In this document: positions 57,395 through 64,000 of the stretch, piece by piece
Layout: every line of letters begins with the position of its first letter
How positions within the stretch are numbered: the stretch's first letter is position 1
NCBI GenBank assembly: GCA_046259385.1
Contig: JBJYWI010000083.1
Span: forward strand, 1-64,000
Length of the DNA: 64,000 nt
Direction of reading: 5' to 3'
Source of the DNA: CAVWDI01 sp046259385
GTDB lineage: Bacteria; Chloroflexota; Anaerolineae; Anaerolineales; UBA4823
Made by a program: the position numbers and the translations under genes
Notes under the pieces: generated by a model
What the model was told of the DNA's origin: nothing
Databases searched by the model: none
The model's input: only the letters and a program-made list of their open reading frames with translations

Positions 57395-59302
57395 ATGTCA
57401 AAGATAATAGGAATCGATCTGGGAACAACAAACTCAGTGGTGGCGATAATGGAAGGCGGGGAACCGACCGTTATCCCTTCTGCGGAAGGGGAACGTCTCA
57501 TTCCATCGGTGGTCGCAATCAGTAAGAACAACGAGCGCCTGATCGGACGGGTGGCGCGTAACCAAGCGGTTGTCAACCCCGAGAATACAATTTTTTCCAT
57601 AAAACGATTTATGGGACGCAAGTTTAATGACCCGGAAGTGCAACGAACCGTATCAAGGGTACCTTATAAAGTAACCGAAGCGCCGAATGGGGATGTACGC
57701 GTGATTCTGGGCGGGAAGGAGTACTCACCGCCAGAGATATCTGCAATGATACTTGGAAAACTGAAAGCAGATGCGGAAGCATATCTAGGTGAAAGTGTGA
57801 CCCGGGCTGTGATCACAGTCCCGGCATACTTCAACGACGCCCAGCGGAATGCAACAAAGGATGCCGGAAAAATTGCCGGCCTTGAGGTGCTCAGGATCAT
57901 TAACGAGCCTACTGCTTCTTCGCTAGCATATGGCCTCGATAAGAAAGCGGATGAGAACATTGCGGTTTATGACCTCGGCGGCGGTACCTTTGATATATCT
58001 ATACTGGATGTTGGAGATGGAGTCTTTCAGGTGCGGTCGACCAATGGTGATACTTTCTTGGGCGGGGATGATTTTGATTTGCGTGTTATCGATTATCTGG
58101 CGGATGAATATAAAAAAGAGAACGGAATCGACCTTCGCGAAGACCGCCAGGCGCTGCAGCGTCTGCGTGAAGCAGCCGAGAAGGCGAAGATTGAATTATC
58201 CAGCATGATGCAGACGGAGATTAACCTGCCTTATATCACAGCCGATGCAAGTGGACCCAAACATCTTGTTACCACACTGACCCGGTCTAAACTGGAGCAG
58301 CTGACAGGCGACCTGGTTGAGAAGTCGATCGGACCGGTAAAGCAAGCCCTAAAAGACGCAGATATGGAGACATCTGGTATCAATGAAGTGATCCTGGTTG
58401 GCGGCATGACACGTATGCCTGCAGTACAGGAAGCGGTTCGGAAACTGTTCAATAAAGAGCCGCATAAAGGTGTGAATCCGGATGAGGTCGTTTCAATAGG
58501 TGCTGCAATTCAGGCAGGCGTGCTGGGTGGAGAGGTTAAAGATATTCTGCTGCTGGACGTTACCCCTTTAACGCTTTCAATTGAAACGCTTGGCGAAATC
58601 GCTACGCCGCTAATTGAGCGGAATACAACCATTCCCACCAAGAAGAGTCAGGTCTTTTCCACTGCAGCGGATAACCAATCCCAGGTGGAAATAAACGTCC
58701 TGCAGGGCGAACGCCCGATGGCAAGAGATAATAAATCCCTGGGTCGATTTGTATTGGACGGTATCCCTCCTGCGCCGCGCGGCATCCCTCAAATTGAGGT
58801 CACCTTCGATATTGATGCCAACGGCATTCTTAAAGTGACTGCCCTGGATAAGGCGACCGGACGCAGCCAGCATATAACAATCACAGCCTCTTCTGGATTG
58901 TCGGATGAGGAAGTCGAGCAAATGCGCAAGGATGCGGAGAAGCATACCGAGGAAGATCAGAAGAAAAAAGAACTGGTGGAAGCCCGAAATAACGCGGACA
59001 ACAGCGCATACGGTGCTGAAAAAGTTCTGAAGGATCTAGGCGATAAAGTACCGGAAGATATGAAGACAAGAGTTGAAGCAGGCGTTGAAAAAGTCCGCAG
59101 CGCGATGGAAAGCGAGGATGCTGAAACCATAAAAAAGGCGACGGACGAGCTGAACGAGCTGATCCAGCAGATAGGAGCCGCCGCTTACCAGCAGGCTGAA
59201 CCTGAAGCGGGCGCCGGTACAGAACCTGGAGCGGAGACAACAAAGGAGGGGGAAGCGCCGGATGACGAGGATGTTGTCGACGGTGAATTTCAGGAAGCTT
59301 AA
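57395..59302 (+). CDS. dnaK: Chaperone DnaK (Hsp70)
   Basis: A 635-residue Hsp70. The ATPase domain (about 1-380) has [47 protein letters not shown] and [15 protein letters not shown]. The substrate domain (about 385-500) begins [16 protein letters not shown]. The lid region ends with an acidic, disordered tail ([13 protein letters not shown]), as in most DnaK. ATG at 57395 behind GGAGG. Followed by dnaJ after 70 bp. Confidence 0.97.
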   Translation: MSKIIGIDLGTTNSVVAIMEGGEPTVIPSAEGERLIPSVVAISKNNERLIGRVARNQAVVNPENTIFSIKRFMGRKFNDPEVQRTVSRVPYKVTEAPNGDVRVILGGKEYSPPEISAMILGKLKADAEAYLGESVTRAVITVPAYFNDAQRNATKDAGKIAGLEVLRIINEPTASSLAYGLDKKADENIAVYDLGGGTFDISILDVGDGVFQVRSTNGDTFLGGDDFDLRVIDYLADEYKKENGIDLREDRQALQRLREAAEKAKIELSSMMQTEINLPYITADASGPKHLVTTLTRSKLEQLTGDLVEKSIGPVKQALKDADMETSGINEVILVGGMTRMPAVQEAVRKLFNKEPHKGVNPDEVVSIGAAIQAGVLGGEVKDILLLDVTPLTLSIETLGEIATPLIERNTTIPTKKSQVFSTAADNQSQVEINVLQGERPMARDNKSLGRFVLDGIPPAPRGIPQIEVTFDIDANGILKVTALDKATGRSQHITITASSGLSDEEVEQMRKDAEKHTEEDQKKKELVEARNNADNSAYGAEKVLKDLGDKVPEDMKTRVEAGVEKVRSAMESEDAETIKKATDELNELIQQIGAAAYQQAEPEAGAGTEPGAETTKEGEAPDDEDVVDGEFQEA

Positions 59303-59372
59303 ATAGAGACCAGAACCCTAAGCCGCAGTTAAAGCTGTACAGAGCGGGATCTGGAGCCTGGGCATTTGATCC

Positions 59373-60500
59373 ATGGAAAAAAGAGATTACTACGAAGTAC
59401 TTGGTGTATCGCGCAACGCAAGTTCAGAAGAGCTTAGATCAGCTTTCCGCAAGCTTGCGCGCCAGTACCACCCCGATGTTAATAATTCTCCAGGTGCTGA
59501 AGAAAAATTTAAAGAGATAAACGAAGCTTTTGCAGTCCTTTCGGATGAGCAGCGAAGGGCTTCATATGACCGCTTTGGGCATGCAGGTGTTTACGGTCCC
59601 AATGGGATGCCGGATTTCACGGTCGATTTCTCGGATTTTGCGGATATTTTTGGAGACCTGTTCGGGTTTGGTGGTTTTGGTCGGGCGACGCGCCGTTCAA
59701 GAAATGCGCCTAGGCGAGGTGCTGACCTGCAGTACCGCCTCGACCTTACCTTTGAAGAGGCAGTGTTTGGGGTTGAGAAAGAAATCGAGATCACCAAGGA
59801 CGAAACGTGCTCCCGGTGCAGCGGCAGCGGCGCCGAGCCAGGAACATCACCGAGCCGGTGCGCTACCTGCGGGGGCAGCGGTGAGGTCCGGAAGGTTCGC
59901 CAGACCATCCTTGGCTCGATGGTTCAGGTGACAACCTGCCAGAACTGTGGTGGAAAAGGCGAGACGATTGAAACCCCGTGCCGGACTTGCAAGGGTAGAG
60001 GTCTGGAAAGGATTAACAGCAAAAAAGTGGTTAGTGTTCCAGCTGGGGTTGATTCGGGAACCCAGATCAGGCTGGCAGGAGAAGGACAGCCAGGAGTAAA
60101 CGGCGGACCGCATGGAAATTTATATATCGCTGTGAAAGTGAATTCGCACAAGTTCTTTAAACGCCGTGAGAATGACATTCTGCTTGACCTGAATATCAAC
60201 ATCGCCCAGGCTACTCTGGGGGCAGAGGTTGAAGTGCCAACTGTTGATGGTCCTGCGAAACTCAAAATTCCGTCTGGTATCCAGCCCGGGAAAGTCCTGC
60301 GCATGCGCGGTAAAGGAATTCCAAAGCTGCGGGGCAACGGGCGTGGTGACCAGCTAGTGGTGATCAATGTCGAGGTGCCAACCCGCTTATCGAGCGAACA
60401 AAGAGAACTTTTCGAAAAACTGGCGTCAAGCCTGGGCAGTGAAGTGAGCCCTCAGGAGCGTGGAATTCTGGACTGGTTGAAAGAAGCGATCAGTAGTTGA
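59373..60500 (+). CDS. dnaJ: Chaperone DnaJ (Hsp40, type I)
   Basis: A 375-residue co-chaperone that delivers clients to DnaK. The J domain (residues 4-70) has the HPD motif (YHPDVNNS). A Gly/Phe-rich stretch follows ([10 protein letters not shown]). The zinc-finger region carries four CxxCxGxG repeats ([32 protein letters not shown]), then the C-terminal client-binding domain. ATG at 59373. A hairpin terminator lies 20 bases past the stop. Confidence 0.97.
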   Translation: MEKRDYYEVLGVSRNASSEELRSAFRKLARQYHPDVNNSPGAEEKFKEINEAFAVLSDEQRRASYDRFGHAGVYGPNGMPDFTVDFSDFADIFGDLFGFGGFGRATRRSRNAPRRGADLQYRLDLTFEEAVFGVEKEIEITKDETCSRCSGSGAEPGTSPSRCATCGGSGEVRKVRQTILGSMVQVTTCQNCGGKGETIETPCRTCKGRGLERINSKKVVSVPAGVDSGTQIRLAGEGQPGVNGGPHGNLYIAVKVNSHKFFKRRENDILLDLNINIAQATLGAEVEVPTVDGPAKLKIPSGIQPGKVLRMRGKGIPKLRGNGRGDQLVVINVEVPTRLSSEQRELFEKLASSLGSEVSPQERGILDWLKEAISS

Positions 60501-60519
60501 GCGTTAAATCGATTCAATT

Positions 60520-60580
60520 GCCCGGAGTATGTGAGGAGATTATCAGGACTGCAGCTCCCTTGCATGATCCGGGCATTTTT
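60520..60580 (+). terminator. Terminator after dnaJ
   Basis: TGCCCGGA (60520-60527) pairs with TCCGGGCA (60568-60575), followed by TTTTT. The stem is perfect (8 bp), but the loop is about 40 bases, which lowers the strength. Confidence 0.6.
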
Positions 60581-60612
60581 ACATATGCAGGCAGGGACTA
60601 AAAACCTATTAT

Positions 60613-61581
60613 ATGGCGAAAACCAGCTGGCTTGAGATAATACTTGAAGTTGAAAGCGAAATGGCTGAGCCAGTGGCAGAGGTATTCAGCAGGTATGCGC
60701 CGGGTGGGGTGGTGATCGAAAGCGTGGTGGATGCCAGGGGCGACAAACCGATACAGATGGATGTTTACAACCCGGTTCGTGTAATCTGTTACCTGAAGTA
60801 TGACGAGAAAGTTGAAGATACCAGGTTGAAACTCGAGGAGAGCCTGTGGTATTTAAGCCGGATTCGCCCCCTTCCAGAACCCATTTACCAGCAGGTTTAT
60901 GAAGAGGATTGGGCTAATGCCTGGAAGGACCATTTTCATCCGATAAAAATCGGGCGCAACCTGTTGGTTTCACCAGCCTGGAATATAGATAACCTGGATG
61001 GGCGCACTCAAATTATCATTGACCCTGGAATGGCATTCGGAACCGGTGTGCACCCTTCCACCCAGTTGTGCCTCGAATTGATTGAAGACCTGCTGGATGA
61101 ACAATTTCAGTCTAAACACAGGCCGCCAGGTACAGTTGTGCCGGGTGATTATGATGTGATTGATATCGGCTGCGGCTCCGGCATTTTAGCTATCGCAGCA
61201 TTGAAAGTGGGAGCCGGGCGGGCATTTTGTGTCGATATCGATCCAACGGCTGTTGAGGTTGCCAAAGAGAATGCGCAGATAAACGGTGTAGCGGAACGCA
61301 TGCTGGTGAGCGAAGGTTCCCTGGATGAGCTAAAAGCGTTATACACAGGGTTTGATAAAAACAGATTGATAATGGCAAACATCCTGGCGCCCGTGCTCAT
61401 AAAACTGCTTGACCAAGGGTTGGCGGATCTGGTTCAGCCTGCAAGTTTCCTGGTGTTGTCCGGTGTTATTGCAGATCAAAAGGATCAGATTCTGAGGGCT
61501 GCTGACCAAAAAGGACTTTTTATCAGTGAGAAAAGGACCTGTGGCGATTGGGTGGCGCTTTGCGCCCAAAAAAGGAGCTGA
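60613..61581 (+). CDS. prmA: Ribosomal protein L11 methyltransferase
   Basis: A 322-residue SAM-dependent enzyme that methylates ribosomal protein L11. The SAM motif DVIDIGCGSGILAIAALKVGA (about 182-202), the GMAFGTGVHPSTQLCLELIED segment and ANILAPVLIKLL are typical. PrmA often follows dnaJ in bacteria. ATG at 60613; PolX follows after 6 bp. Confidence 0.93.
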   Translation: MAKTSWLEIILEVESEMAEPVAEVFSRYAPGGVVIESVVDARGDKPIQMDVYNPVRVICYLKYDEKVEDTRLKLEESLWYLSRIRPLPEPIYQQVYEEDWANAWKDHFHPIKIGRNLLVSPAWNIDNLDGRTQIIIDPGMAFGTGVHPSTQLCLELIEDLLDEQFQSKHRPPGTVVPGDYDVIDIGCGSGILAIAALKVGAGRAFCVDIDPTAVEVAKENAQINGVAERMLVSEGSLDELKALYTGFDKNRLIMANILAPVLIKLLDQGLADLVQPASFLVLSGVIADQKDQILRAADQKGLFISEKRTCGDWVALCAQKRS

Positions 61582-61587
61582 AAGAAA

Positions 61588-63330
61588 ATGAGCACTCAAA
61601 AAGGTAAATATTCAAACCAGGAGCTTGCGAACATCTTTGAATCAATCGCTGACCTGCTGGAGATCAAGGGCGAAGTTGTTTATAAGACTCTGGCTTACCG
61701 TAAAGCCTCCGATAGTCTAAATAATCTGGCGAGGGATGTGAATGATATCTGGCAGGAGGGGGATTTAACAGAGATACCAGGTGTAGGGAAAGCGATTGCG
61801 GAGAAAATTGACGAACTCCTTTCAACAGGAAAACTTGAGTTCTTTGAGAAACTTGAAAACGAAGTGCCGCCAGGTTTGCTGGATGTTCTGAAGGTGCCCG
61901 ATGTTGGACCGAAGAAAGCCGCCCTATTCTGGCATGAAGCTGGGATATCGAATCTGGAAGAACTGGAGGAGGCCGCCCGGCAGGGCAATTTGCGTAAGCT
62001 ACCCGGTATGGGGGAGAAATCCGAAGCGAAAATTATTGCGGGCCTGGAGGCGCTTTCTCGCCGCAGCGGGAGGATCCCACTCGGGGACGCTTGGCCGTTT
62101 GGGCAGGAATTAATCCAATTCCTGCACGCTCTTCCGGATGTGGTAAAGGTAGAGGCGGGCGGGAGTTTGCGCCGCATGAGGGAAACCGTTGGCGATCTCG
62201 ACCTTCTGGCAGCAGCTGAAAATTCGAAACCGGTGATGGATGCTTTCAGCGGCAGACCTGATGTGGTTAATATATTGAGCAAAGGGGAGACAAAAACCAG
62301 CCTTGAATTCAATAATGGGATACGGGCCCAGCTCTGGGTGCACCCTCCTGAGCGGTTTGGCACCGCCCTGCAGTACGCGACTGGATCGAAGGATCACAAC
62401 GTCCGGCTGAGAGAACTTGCATTGAAACAGGGGTTATCCCTCTCAGACCAGTCTTACTCAAGGGAAAACGGGAAGGAGATCCTGTGTGCGGATGAGGAGG
62501 AAGTCTACCGCATTCTGGATATACCCTGGATCCCACCGGAACTGCGCGAAGACCGTGGTGAGGTGGAGGCTGCCATCGCCGGCAACCTTCCGGATCTCAT
62601 CACGGTCCAGGATATTCAGTCTGACCTCCACACGCACTCAACCTGGAGTGATGGAACTCTGAGCATAAAGGAGATGGCGCAGGCTGCGCTGAGGCGCGGT
62701 TTGAAAGTTTTGGCGATTACCGATCATTCAAAAAGCCTGGGTATTGCTGGCGGGCTTTCCGAAAAAGAACTGTTAGAGCAGCGCCAGGAAATAGATAAAA
62801 TCCAGGAACAACTGGGGGTTTCACTGCAGCTGCTGCAGGGAAGCGAGGTTGAAATCCGGGCTGATGGGAGCCTTGATTACTCCGATGAGGTTCTGGCGAA
62901 ACTGGATATTGTGATAGCATCCCTGCACACAAGCCTGCGCCAGAACAGACAGAAAATTACCTCAAGGTTGATAAAGGCCATTGAGAATCCATATGTTGAT
63001 TTAATTGCCCATCCGACCGGCAGGATGATTCCTGACCGGGAAGGAGCTGATCTCGATATGGATGCGGTTCTAGAAGCGGCGCTTGAGCACGGAGTAGTGC
63101 TGGAGATCAATGCACATCCCGCCCGCCTTGACCTTAATGATATCTATGCCCGTAGGGCTGCCGATATGGGTATCAGACTGAGCATTAATACTGACGCGCA
63201 CAGCGAAAGTGATTTGGATTTGCTGCACTTTGGGGTCGCAACTGCCCGTAGAGGGTGGATTAGTCCAGAGGTGGTAGTTAACACCTGGGATACAAAGCGG
63301 TTGACCTCGTGGCTGGAATCACGCCCGTAG
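61588..63330 (+). CDS. polX: X-family DNA polymerase with PHP domain (PolX)
   Basis: A 580-residue repair enzyme. The N-terminal helix-hairpin-helix region (EIPGVGKAIAEKIDELL and VPDVGPKKAALF, about 52-110) precedes the nucleotidyltransferase motif GGSLRRMRETVGDLDLL (about 190-206). The C-terminal PHP domain (DLHTHSTWSDGT at about 347, ALRRGLKVLAITDHS, HTSLRQNRQK, LIAHPTGR, INTDAHSESD) should give 3'-5' exonuclease or AP-endonuclease activity. Family members fill small gaps in base excision repair. Confidence 0.92.
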   Translation: MSTQKGKYSNQELANIFESIADLLEIKGEVVYKTLAYRKASDSLNNLARDVNDIWQEGDLTEIPGVGKAIAEKIDELLSTGKLEFFEKLENEVPPGLLDVLKVPDVGPKKAALFWHEAGISNLEELEEAARQGNLRKLPGMGEKSEAKIIAGLEALSRRSGRIPLGDAWPFGQELIQFLHALPDVVKVEAGGSLRRMRETVGDLDLLAAAENSKPVMDAFSGRPDVVNILSKGETKTSLEFNNGIRAQLWVHPPERFGTALQYATGSKDHNVRLRELALKQGLSLSDQSYSRENGKEILCADEEEVYRILDIPWIPPELREDRGEVEAAIAGNLPDLITVQDIQSDLHTHSTWSDGTLSIKEMAQAALRRGLKVLAITDHSKSLGIAGGLSEKELLEQRQEIDKIQEQLGVSLQLLQGSEVEIRADGSLDYSDEVLAKLDIVIASLHTSLRQNRQKITSRLIKAIENPYVDLIAHPTGRMIPDREGADLDMDAVLEAALEHGVVLEINAHPARLDLNDIYARRAADMGIRLSINTDAHSESDLDLLHFGVATARRGWISPEVVVNTWDTKRLTSWLESRP

Positions 63331-63440
63331 AACACCTGTTCCTGCTTTACCTTGCGATATACAGGATTATGATATGATTCCAGACCCTGACCGGTTCCAG
63401 GGAATGGTTAATAAATTGTAATAATTCAGATAATTGATCT

Positions 63441-64000
63441 ATGGTAAAAGCTCGCAAGGCTTATCATTTAAGTTTATTTCTTCTGCTGGCAGCCAGTCTC
63501 GCATTTCCTTTGTTTGGAATAAGTTACCAACGAGCGCAAGCCCAGGCAAGCGGTTACGACGTAATCGCGGCGGTTAACCAGCTTCGGGCGGCGAACGGTC
63601 TGGCACCGTATCAGGTATCAGCGGCGCTGATGTCAGCTGCCCAGGCTCACAGTGAATATATGGCATCTACTGGAGCGATCTCGCATAGCGGGGCTGGCGG
63701 AAGCAGACCTATCGACCGGGTCACAGCAGCCGGTTACGGTGGTGGCGCGCAAGTGTTTGTCTCGGAGAATATCGCTGCCGGGATGGGCTGGACTGCCCAG
63801 GATGCGGTTCAAGCCTGGCAGGGGGACAGCCTGCACCTGGATACGATGCTCTCGCCAAATTATGGTGATGCGGGTGCAGGAGTTGCAGTCGCCGGAAATA
63901 CGATTTATTTCACACTTGATGTCGCGGGCGGAGGGGGAGGCACGAGCAGCGGCTCCGGATCATCTCAGGGAGCAGCAGATGTCACAATTTATCCCCAGTT
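63441..64000 (+). CDS. Secreted CAP-domain (SCP/PR-1-like) protein, partial at the window end
   Basis: The frame is open to the last base (186 codons seen). A signal peptide (basic MVKARK, hydrophobic core LFLLLAASLAFPLFG, cleavage after QAQA) is followed by a CAP domain: VIAAVNQLRAANGLAPYQ, ALMSAAQAHSEYMAST, then SENIAAGMGWTAQDAVQAW and GDAGAGVAVAG. The His and Glu usual for the CAP cavity are present (HSEYM, VSENI). A Gly/Ser-rich stretch after the domain (GGGGGTSSGSGSS) leads into further unseen sequence. Starts 110 bp after PolX. The role is unknown; secreted CAP proteins are common in Chloroflexota. Confidence 0.85.
   Translation, partial: MVKARKAYHLSLFLLLAASLAFPLFGISYQRAQAQASGYDVIAAVNQLRAANGLAPYQVSAALMSAAQAHSEYMASTGAISHSGAGGSRPIDRVTAAGYGGGAQVFVSENIAAGMGWTAQDAVQAWQGDSLHLDTMLSPNYGDAGAGVAVAGNTIYFTLDVAGGGGGTSSGSGSSQGAADVTIYPQ

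Noticed and set aside
63351..63384. TTGCGA and TATGAT before the CAP-domain gene
   Set aside because: The spacing of 15 bases is too short for a confident sigma-70 promoter.

Overview
The window looks like a chromosomal segment of a Chloroflexota bacterium, most likely of the Anaerolineae type. This is inferred from protein character: lipoproteins and membrane-anchored TPR proteins with Pro/Thr-rich linkers, an F420-type luciferase-like oxidoreductase, HrcA/CIRCE heat-shock control and a full 14-subunit complex I. No rRNA or other taxonomic marker is present. It holds about 55 protein genes and one tRNA gene, densely packed. I see no insertion sequence, prophage or CRISPR array.

Layout. 1-0.5 kb: the end of a gene that enters from outside, with a beta-sandwich-like C-terminus. 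0.6-17 kb (minus strand): a TPR lipoprotein and the whole nuoA-N operon. 17-21.9 kb (minus): the primary sigma factor, primase and a PH-like membrane protein; the 352-bp gap before primase carries four DnaA-box-like 9-mers at exact 21-bp intervals. 22.1-27 kb (plus): an NfeD/SPFH pair, then a GNAT acetyltransferase, RNase D and a beta-CASP nuclease, then tRNA-Ser(CGA). 27-34.1 kb (minus): a short error-prone-type DnaE, a glycosyltransferase, a small SWIM zinc-finger protein, a GNAT protein, a 4-TM protein and a TPR membrane protein. 34.2-46.9 kb (plus): thioesterase, LLM oxidoreductase, PCMT, a CHAD protein coupled to an orphan ParA ATPase, pyruvate kinase, GlgX, a Ca2+-type P-ATPase and an ABC1 kinase. 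46.9-53.7 kb (minus): RNase J with a structured leader, groESL with CIRCE, and two paralogous TPR proteins. 53.9-64 kb (plus): trmD, an RluA-type synthase, hrcA-grpE-dnaK-dnaJ under a second CIRCE, prmA, a PolX-PHP polymerase and a secreted CAP-domain protein cut by the window end.

How the genes work together. The nuo operon gives a proton-pumping NADH dehydrogenase. dnaG-rpoD couples primase to the housekeeping sigma factor. HrcA, encoded at 55.6 kb, should repress both its own operon and groESL through the two CIRCE sites; both promoters have TTGAC-type -35 boxes and the same TATCAT -10 box. The CHAD-ParA-Pyk-GlgX stretch suggests a reserve-polymer and central-energy neighbourhood.

Most worth a second look: the 21-bp-phased DnaA-box array next to a divergent gene switch (a possible replication origin or DnaA-control region), the CHAD-ParA pair (possible partitioning of polyphosphate granules), the attenuator-like RNase J leader, a pyruvate kinase with K+-independent signature residues, and two neighbouring genes that look leaderless.
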